Shown here: piece after piece, positions 32,581-37,040 of the stretch
Position numbering within the stretch: the stretch's first letter is position 1
How the letters are laid out: each line of letters begins with the position of its first letter
From: COE1 sp963596435
GTDB lineage: Bacteria > Bacillota > Clostridia > Lachnospirales > Lachnospiraceae
Direction: 5' to 3'
Assembly: GCA_963596435.1 (NCBI GenBank)
Contig: CAVBMG010000027.1
Location: forward strand, 1-37,040
Length of the DNA stretch: 37,040 nt
Made by a program: the position numbers and the translations under genes
Notes under the pieces: model-generated
What the model was told of the DNA's origin: nothing
The model's database searches: none
Seen by the model: the letters and a program-made list of their open reading frames with translations, nothing else

Positions 32581-32607
32581 TAAAAGGCATTTCGAGCCTA
32601 CCTTTTA
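32581..32607. repeat. Inverted repeat in the GNAT leader
   Basis: TAAAAGG (32581-32587) and CCTTTTA (32601-32607) flank 13 nt. It lies between the GNAT start codon and its likely promoter, so it would form a small hairpin in the leader mRNA. There is no T tract after it on the - strand, so a plain terminator is unlikely. Confidence 0.3.
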
Positions 32608-32651
32608 TCTTAACTGAATCCCTGATGAAATACAACATTTTTACCATATTT

Positions 32652-32669
32652 TAGTGAATATTTATTCGT
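32652..32669. promoter_or_regulatory. ArgR-box candidate
   Basis: TAGTGAATATTTATTCGT holds TGAATA and TATTCG around TT, close to the ArgR/AhrC consensus (TGAAT, four A/T, ATTCA). It lies in the divergent region between the GNAT-arg operon (start 32554) and argG (start 32901), where an arginine repressor would be expected to act. Confidence 0.55.
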
Positions 32670-32780
32670 ACAATTTTTTTCATGGCTTTTTTGTATTGTT
32701 TGTATTTTTATACATTTTATTATGTATATTATGCAGTTGCATTTGATTATTTTACGCTTTTTATAGAATTTGTCAATAGT

Positions 32781-32798
32781 TTATGCATAATATTTCAC
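32781..32798. promoter_or_regulatory. Possible second ArgR-like site
   Basis: TTATGCATAATATTTCAC begins with the perfect palindrome TTATGCATAA and continues with a TTTCA half-site. It lies directly upstream of the -35 box of the argG promoter. The match to an ArgR box is partial. Confidence 0.35.
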
Positions 32799-32827
32799 TT
32801 GATTTATTTCATTATATGTTGTATATT
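32799..32827 (+). promoter_or_regulatory. Sigma-A promoter of argG
   Basis: TTGATT (32799-32804), a 17-nt spacer and TATATT (32822-32827). The start near 32834 gives a leader of about 65 nt to the argG ATG. The ArgR-like sequence at 32781-32798 abuts the -35 box. Confidence 0.6.
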
Positions 32828-32900
32828 ATTTCCATGAGCAATATGCATACAGGCATAGACATCAATGTGAAAACATATCACGAACAAAGGAGATATCATT

Positions 32901-34124
32901 ATGAAAGAAAAAGTTGTATTAGCTTATTCCGGTGGACTGGATACCACAGCTATTATTCCCTGGTTAAAGGAGAACTACGATTATGATGTAGTCTGCGTCT
33001 GCGTTGACTGTGGTCAGGGCGAAGAGCTGGATGGTCTGGATGCAAGAGCCAAGGCATGCGGTGCTGAAAAGCTCTACATTGAGAATGTAGTAGATGAATT
33101 CTGTGACGATTATATCGTTCCATGTGTACAGGCTCACGCTGTATATGAGAATAAATATTTATTAGGTACTTCCATGGCAAGACCTCTGATTGCCAAGAAA
33201 TTAGTAGAGATTGCCAGAAAAGAAGGTGCTGTGGCAATCTGTCATGGTGCTACAGGTAAGGGCAATGACCAGATTCGTTTCGAACTGGGTATCAAGGCTC
33301 TGGCTCCTGATATCAAGATCATCGCTCCCTGGAGAAATGACAAGTGGAAAATGGATTCCCGTGAATCTGAGATCGAATACTGCAAGGCTCATGGCATCCA
33401 CCTTCCTTTCTCTACAGATTCTTCTTACAGCCGTGACCGTAACATCTGGCACATCAGCCATGAAGGTCTGGAACTGGAAGATCCTTCCAACGAGCCTAAC
33501 TATGATCATCTTCTTGTTCTTGGTACAACTCCTGAGAAAGCTCCTGAGAAGGGCGAGTATGTAACCATGACTTTTGAAAAAGGTGTTCCTACCTCTGTAA
33601 ACGGTCAGAAGATGAAAGTATCTGACATCATCAGAGAGCTGAACAGACTGGGCGGCAAGCATGGTGTTGGTATCGTAGATATCGTAGAGAACCGTGTTGT
33701 AGGTATGAAGTCCCGTGGTGTATATGAGACACCTGGAGGAACTATCCTGATGGAAGCTCATCAGCAGCTGGAAGAACTGGTTCTTGACCGTGATACATAC
33801 AGCCTGAAGAAAGAACTGAGCAACGAATTTGCCAATGTTGTATACGAAGGCAAGTGGTTCACTCCTAAGCGTGAAGCTCTGCAGGCATTCATGGAAAAGA
33901 CACAGGAATATGTAACCGGTGAAGTTAAGTTCAAGCTCTACAAGGGCAACATCATCAAAGCCGGTGAGACAAGTCCTTACTCTCTCTACAATGAAAGCCT
34001 TGCTTCCTTCACAACAGGCGATTTGTATGACCATCATGACGCAGAAGGCTTCATTAACCTGTTTGGTCTGTCTCTGAAGGTTCGTGCTATGAAGATGCAG
34101 GAAGTTAAGAACAATAATAAATAA
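32901..34124 (+). CDS. argG: Argininosuccinate synthase
   Basis: Protein of 407 aa, normal length. The ATP pyrophosphatase P-loop is AYSGGLDTT (about residues 8-16); GTSMARPLIAK, CHGATGKGNDQIRFE and EDPSNEPNYDHLLV are ArgG blocks. It joins citrulline and aspartate with ATP to give argininosuccinate, the step before argH, which is not in the window. The ATG at 32901 has AAAGGAG 8 nt upstream. A longer open frame through the leader (from 32783) overlaps in another frame and is not a gene. It is divergent from the argJBD operon across a 346-bp region and is followed at 11 bp by the DUF1294 gene, then the LytTR gene. Confidence 0.97.
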   Translation: MKEKVVLAYSGGLDTTAIIPWLKENYDYDVVCVCVDCGQGEELDGLDARAKACGAEKLYIENVVDEFCDDYIVPCVQAHAVYENKYLLGTSMARPLIAKKLVEIARKEGAVAICHGATGKGNDQIRFELGIKALAPDIKIIAPWRNDKWKMDSRESEIEYCKAHGIHLPFSTDSSYSRDRNIWHISHEGLELEDPSNEPNYDHLLVLGTTPEKAPEKGEYVTMTFEKGVPTSVNGQKMKVSDIIRELNRLGGKHGVGIVDIVENRVVGMKSRGVYETPGGTILMEAHQQLEELVLDRDTYSLKKELSNEFANVVYEGKWFTPKREALQAFMEKTQEYVTGEVKFKLYKGNIIKAGETSPYSLYNESLASFTTGDLYDHHDAEGFINLFGLSLKVRAMKMQEVKNNNK

Positions 34125-34135
34125 GGAATAACACT

Positions 34136-34429
34136 ATGATTGTAATCAGTATCATTACAGGCTATCTGGTTATTATGAATCTGATCGGTTTCGCAGTCAT
34201 GGGCATTGATAAAAGGCGTGCGGTAAAAAGACTCTGGAGAATTCCAGAGTCTACGCTTTTTATTATTGCACTGATTGGTGGAAGCCTCGGTTCCATAATT
34301 GGTATGTATTTCTTCCATCACAAGACAAGACACTGGTATTTCGTATATGGAATGCCTTTTATTCTTCTTGTGCAGATTGCCGCAGTCGTAGCTCTTATCT
34401 ATTCACCGTTACATTTTGAATTTTTCTAA
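34136..34429 (+). CDS. DUF1294 small membrane protein
   Basis: Protein of 97 aa. Three membrane segments are likely: about 3-24, 41-58 and 74-92. The block GFAVMGIDKRRAVKRLWRIPE followed by LGGSLGSIIGMYFFHHKTRH is the usual signature of DUF1294 proteins: a short basic loop, then a Gly-rich helix and an HKT-H motif. The function is unknown. It starts 11 bp after the argG stop codon, with AAGGA 8 nt upstream of the ATG, and ends 15 bp before the LytTR regulator gene, so all three are probably co-transcribed. There is no obvious link to arginine metabolism. Confidence 0.88.
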   Translation: MIVISIITGYLVIMNLIGFAVMGIDKRRAVKRLWRIPESTLFIIALIGGSLGSIIGMYFFHHKTRHWYFVYGMPFILLVQIAAVVALIYSPLHFEFF

Positions 34430-34444
34430 GGAGGGATCGACACC

Positions 34445-35161
34445 ATGCATATCGCTATCTGCGATGATAATATTGCGGATCGAAAGCATCTGGAACGTCT
34501 GCTTTCAAGAGAATCCGATAAGCGTATGGGAACCCCTAATCTGTTGTATGTGGATTCCTATGGAGACAGGGAACATTTTCTGTTCCACCCGCTCATGTAC
34601 GACATGATATTTATGGACATGTCCGAAAGTCCTACTTTGACAGCAGAAATCGTTGCTACTATTACAGAAATGGGATTTACAGCACCTATCGTACTGTATT
34701 CATCCAAAGTAGACTATACACAGCTGCCTGACCTTCCACCAAATGTCATCCATCAGAAGAAACCATATCTTCCTGATCCTCTGCCAGAGCTTCTGGCTTT
34801 GGGTGATGCTCATGTGCAGGGTCACATTGAAACGATATCCGTACATCTTACAGATGGATATGAACATTATATTCCAGTACGAAATATCATGTACTACACA
34901 CCAAAAGATGAAGGAAATGCCATCTATATGAAAGATGGTACTTTTGTAGCTGTGACAGAAGATGCCGGTCAGGTTCAGCTGCTGACAGAGCCTTATAAAG
35001 AGTTCTGCCGCATCAATAAAAAAGTAATTGTCAACATGCGATTTATCTCCATGCTGACTCCTATTACAGTTATGATGCAGGATTATCGTGAATTTCACTA
35101 TTCACCATTTCGCTATTCAGAATTAAAACTCTTACGCGAAGAAGTCAACGACATGGACTAA
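34445..35161 (+). CDS. LytTR-family response regulator
   Basis: Protein of 238 aa. Receiver domain residues 1-120: Asp7/Asp8 acidic pair (ICDDN), phospho-acceptor Asp58 (IFMDM), Ser residues in LYSSK and a Lys in HQKKP. The C-terminal LytTR DNA-binding domain begins near residue 128 (TISVHLTDGYEHYIPVRNIMYY) and includes FCRINKKVIVNMRFI. All core receiver residues are present, though the usual Gly after the phospho-Asp is missing (FMDMSESPT). AGGAGG lies 10 nt before the ATG at 34445. No histidine kinase gene adjoins it, so it is an orphan regulator at the end of the argG transcript. AgrA/ComE-type regulators of this family usually answer to peptide-sensing kinases. Confidence 0.88.
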   Translation: MHIAICDDNIADRKHLERLLSRESDKRMGTPNLLYVDSYGDREHFLFHPLMYDMIFMDMSESPTLTAEIVATITEMGFTAPIVLYSSKVDYTQLPDLPPNVIHQKKPYLPDPLPELLALGDAHVQGHIETISVHLTDGYEHYIPVRNIMYYTPKDEGNAIYMKDGTFVAVTEDAGQVQLLTEPYKEFCRINKKVIVNMRFISMLTPITVMMQDYREFHYSPFRYSELKLLREEVNDMD

Positions 35162-35192
35162 TATTCAGCGCCATGCAAATTGGTACTGAATA
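35162..35192 (+). terminator. First hairpin after the LytTR gene
   Basis: TATTCAG (35162-35168) and CTGAATA (35186-35192) pair, with a short inner CCA / TGG. There is no T tract directly after it, so it may only help to stall polymerase before the stronger terminator at 35204-35240. Confidence 0.4.
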
Positions 35193-35203
35193 GTTAAGAA
35201 ATA

Positions 35204-35240
35204 ACAAAAAAGGAAACGCCACCTTGACGTTTCCCTTTTT
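35204..35240. terminator. Bidirectional terminator between the LytTR and degV genes
   Basis: The stem GGAAACG / CGTTTCC is flanked by an A tract on the left and, after one unpaired C, a TTTTT tract on the right. It serves the argG-LytTR unit from the left and degV from the right. Confidence 0.85.
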
Positions 35241-35250
35241 CATGTCTATT

Positions 35251-36090
35251 CTATGCGGTTACGATCACACCGCCATCATTCGCGTACATACTGCTGATTC
35301 CTGCTGTATCCATAATCAGTACATCCCTGAATTTCACCTTATCCAGAATCTGCTTCTTCACACTGTTGGCTCTTTCCAGATTATTACAATGTGTAATCAT
35401 GAGGCATTTCTTCTCTGGATCTGCCACATCTCTGATTACATGGTCTACCATCTTAGCCAAAGCCTTCTTGATGCCTACTGACTGTCCAAGCTGCACGATA
35501 CTTCCCTGATCTCCTGCCATAACAGGCTTAATGCTTAATGTAGAGGCAACCAGTGCCTTGACACCTGAAAGTCTGCCATTCTTACGCAATGTGTCCAGAT
35601 TATCCAATACAAAATAGGTATGCATCTCGTCTGTGAACTTCTCTATCTTCTCTGTAATCTCTTCGTATCCCATGCCTTCGTCTTCCCATCTGGCAATCTG
35701 CATGGCAATCTGCGTCTCACCACAGGAAGCAGAACGGGAATCTACTACATAGATCTGCTTCTCACCATATGTCTCATGATAAAGGTTCTTACCTAATACA
35801 GCGCTATTATAGCTGCCACTGAGCTTGGAAGAAAGAGTCACTACATACACATGATCTGCATCTGTTCGGTATGCTTCCATGTATTTCTCCGGTGAAGGAC
35901 ATGCTGACTTTGGGCTGACAGGGCACTCTGCTACTGCCTGCAGGAATTCCTTCTGATCAAATCCATCATCATCCAGTCGCTCATAGGAATCTCCTACGAT
36001 CAGTGTCAACGGAACGATCTCGTATCTGGGATCATGTTTTAATTCTTCCGGTAATTCACAGCAACTATCTACAACTATTTTATAGCTCAT
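35251..36090 (-). CDS. DegV-family fatty-acid-binding protein
   Basis: Protein of 279 aa, the usual length. The start YKIVVDSCCELP and the block VVTLSSKLSGSYNSA are the DegV signature regions; LDNLDTLRKNGRLSG and LSIKPVM follow. DegV proteins bind one fatty acid in a deep pocket, and the FakB members hand it to the kinase FakA for phosphorylation before use in membrane lipids. Whether this one is a true FakB cannot be told; no fakA is in the window. AAGAGG lies 9 nt before the ATG at 36090. A 21-bp perfect palindrome overlaps its expected transcription start, so it has a likely dedicated regulator. It ends next to the bidirectional terminator. Confidence 0.9.
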   Translation of the reverse strand: MSYKIVVDSCCELPEELKHDPRYEIVPLTLIVGDSYERLDDDGFDQKEFLQAVAECPVSPKSACPSPEKYMEAYRTDADHVYVVTLSSKLSGSYNSAVLGKNLYHETYGEKQIYVVDSRSASCGETQIAMQIARWEDEGMGYEEITEKIEKFTDEMHTYFVLDNLDTLRKNGRLSGVKALVASTLSIKPVMAGDQGSIVQLGQSVGIKKALAKMVDHVIRDVADPEKKCLMITHCNNLERANSVKKQILDKVKFRDVLIMDTAGISSMYANDGGVIVTA

Positions 36091-36125
36091 ATCTATATAC
36101 CTCTTATATTAATCTTTACTATTTT

Positions 36126-36146
36126 ATGTAGTTTTGAAAACTACAT
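36126..36146. promoter_or_regulatory. 21-bp palindromic operator candidate of degV
   Basis: ATGTAGTTTT and AAAACTACAT flank a central G: a perfect 10-bp inverted repeat. It lies 36-56 bp upstream of the degV start codon and overlaps the expected transcription start. No gene for a regulator is adjacent. Confidence 0.6.
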
Positions 36147-36149
36147 TTT

Positions 36150-36178
36150 ATGTTAGCATATATTTTATCATTTGAAAA
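36150..36178 (-). promoter_or_regulatory. Possible degV promoter
   Basis: Read on the - strand: TTTTCA (36173-36178), a 17-nt spacer, then TAACAT (36150-36155). Both boxes are moderate. The start would fall near 36143, inside the palindrome at 36126-36146. Confidence 0.4.
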
Positions 36179-36239
36179 GATGTTTTAAAAATAATTTGCA
36201 CTACTTTGGTTCAAATGTTACACTTGAAGATATGGGGAC

Positions 36240-36392
36240 GAATTGTGCAGCTATCATAATGCAGCACAGGTACGCTCTCGCTACGTGAAAAACGCAGCGG
36301 ATACGTAGGTGTGCATGTACCTGACGGTCATGCGCACCAAGTACCGGCGTTTTTCAAGTACCTGTTTATGCATTATGATAGCTGCACAATTC
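36240..36392. repeat. 153-bp long-hairpin palindromic element
   Basis: Perfect 24-bp terminal inverted repeats (36240-36263 and 36369-36392, beginning GAATTGTGCAGC). Further in, CAGGTAC (36267-36273) pairs with GTACCTG (36358-36364), TGAAAAACGC (36286-36295) with GCGTTTTTCA (36347-36356), and GGTGTGCATG (36308-36317) with CATGCGCACC (36329-36338, one G-T pair). The whole forms one long interrupted hairpin. It has no open frame and sits between the divergent degV and DUF5721 genes. It could be a MITE-like element or a regulatory structure. It shares no obvious sequence with the element at 22736-22904. Confidence 0.75.
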
Positions 36393-36468
36393 TGTAACCG
36401 GCAATATTTCAATTTGTAAATCGAAAATTTAAGCAAAATATGCTCGTTTATAGGAAAGGGAGACTGTA

Positions 36469-36972
36469 ATGACAGCCTTAGAGATAAAGATTACCAAGAA
36501 TTTTATGAATGCGCTTCTTGTGGCGGAGAGGTTTGATGCGTTTCTGGTGGAGGAAGCTTCTGTGACTACGTTCAATACGTTTGAAATAGATGGTCATATT
36601 GTAAAGGATTTCTATACCAGTGAAGAAATTGAAGCTGCCGGTGGGGCGCTTCCTGTCTTTTCCCAGTGGAAGGACATCCGCCCAATCTGTTTTCAATTAA
36701 TCAAAGGGAAAAAGACTCCTGTATCTTTCAAGGTTGTACTTCATGCTTCACCAGAGCTGACTACGCAGATTGCACAGAATCCTGAGTGTGGTGTTGATGC
36801 ATCCCTGATTCGCTCTCTGGGCTTAAATATCCGTTATGACAAGGGGCGGGTGACTTGTGTTACCGGTACTGCTTTTACTACCTTTATCATGGATAAGAGT
36901 GTAGATGCATTGTGGGATCAATATATCCGCAGTTTTCTTGCCGAAGCCGGACTGGATTTTGAAGAATTATAA
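36469..36972 (+). CDS. DUF5721-family protein
   Basis: Protein of 167 aa. The blocks MTALEIKITKNFMNALLVAERFDAF in short form, EASVTTFNTFEIDGH, WKDIRPICFQLIKGKKTPVSFK (core WKDIRP and IKGKKTP) and WDQYIRSFLAEAGLDFEEL match my memory of DUF5721, a family found mainly in Lachnospiraceae. There is no signal peptide or membrane segment, so it is cytoplasmic. The function is unknown. GGGAG lies 6 nt before the ATG at 36469. It is monocistronic within the window, with its own terminator, and is preceded by the 153-bp palindromic element. A promoter is not clear in the 76 bp between that element and the start codon. Confidence 0.83.
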   Translation: MTALEIKITKNFMNALLVAERFDAFLVEEASVTTFNTFEIDGHIVKDFYTSEEIEAAGGALPVFSQWKDIRPICFQLIKGKKTPVSFKVVLHASPELTTQIAQNPECGVDASLIRSLGLNIRYDKGRVTCVTGTAFTTFIMDKSVDALWDQYIRSFLAEAGLDFEEL

Positions 36973-36983
36973 TCGGAACACAC

Positions 36984-37011
36984 AAAAAAGGCATATCACT
37001 ATGCCTTTTTT
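36984..37011 (+). terminator. Rho-independent terminator of the DUF5721 gene
   Basis: The perfect stem AAAAAAGGCATA / TATGCCTTTTTT with loop TCAC lies 12 bp past the stop codon. It is symmetric, so it could also stop transcription coming from the right. Confidence 0.92.
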
Positions 37012-37040
37012 ACTTTGGGTCTGAATATGAGACTGGCAAG

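Noticed and set aside
32783..32986. 67-codon frame across the argG leader and start
   Set aside because: It overlaps argG in another frame, spans the argG promoter, and its translation becomes nonsense of argG codons; no convincing ribosome binding site.
33201..34037. 278-codon - strand frame inside argG
   Set aside because: Shadow of an intact argG; Cys- and Phe-rich translation without domain features.
1..37040. CRISPR array, prophage, integrase or rRNA/tRNA genes
   Set aside because: No spaced direct repeats, phage-type gene runs, recombinase motifs or tRNA-like cloverleaf sequence were noticed. A tRNAscan or CRISPR search was not possible here.

Overview
The window looks like chromosomal DNA of a Gram-positive gut anaerobe of the Lachnospiraceae (Clostridium cluster XIVa). 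The grounds are moderate-to-low GC, strong AGGAGG-type ribosome binding sites, rho-independent terminators, lipoprotein signals, a GH94 enzyme closely resembling clostridial cellobiose phosphorylase, and short families typical of that group (DUF4250, DUF5721, an HPr-like protein without the active histidine). I saw no rRNA, tRNA, CRISPR array, transposase or prophage gene. The family placement is inference from recalled protein families, not from a search.

Layout. 1-700: end of a neighbouring + strand unit (terminator only) and a DUF1700/HAAS-type membrane protein on the - strand. 867-8204: a divergent cellobiose or cellodextrin locus. lacI, two permeases and a substrate-binding lipoprotein run leftwards; cellobiose phosphorylase runs rightwards. 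Two near-identical LacI-type operators sit at the two facing promoters. 8304-9614: a GH13 alpha-glucan hydrolase. 9974-15361 (- strand): an XPD/DinG-type helicase carrying a RecB/Cas4-like nuclease domain, an HPr-like protein, and the TIGR03915/TIGR03916 pair (putative DNA repair, radical SAM) behind a LexA-like box. 15593-19142 (+ strand): a heterodimeric ABC exporter. 19218-26708 (- strand): an apparent operon of a comEA-like lipoprotein, response regulator, histidine kinase, GerMN lipoprotein, comEC, holA and DUF4250, interrupted between gerMN and comEC by a striking 169-bp multi-arm palindromic element. 26818-32554 (- strand): GNAT acetyltransferase, argJ, argB, argD, an orphan membrane-anchored solute-binding protein and a DMT-family membrane protein. 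32901-35161 (+ strand): argG, DUF1294 and a LytTR response regulator. 35251-36972: degV (-) and a DUF5721 gene (+), diverging across a region that holds a 21-bp palindromic operator candidate and a 153-bp long-hairpin element.

How the genes work together. Cello-oligosaccharides are probably bound by the lipoprotein, imported by the two permeases (the ATPase must be encoded elsewhere) and phosphorolysed by the GH94 enzyme, all under the local LacI regulator. The arg genes give the acetyl-cycle part of ornithine synthesis (argJ, argB, argD) and argininosuccinate synthase, but argC, argF and argH are not here. The comEA/comEC/holA block couples DNA uptake and replication genes with a two-component system plus GerMN lipoprotein, whose order recalls actinobacterial MtrA-MtrB-LpqB.

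The most unusual signals are the two complex palindromic elements (22736-22904 and 36240-36392), the regulator-kinase-GerMN module inside the competence block, the LexA-like box on the radical SAM pair, and a start-codon hairpin on the DMT gene.
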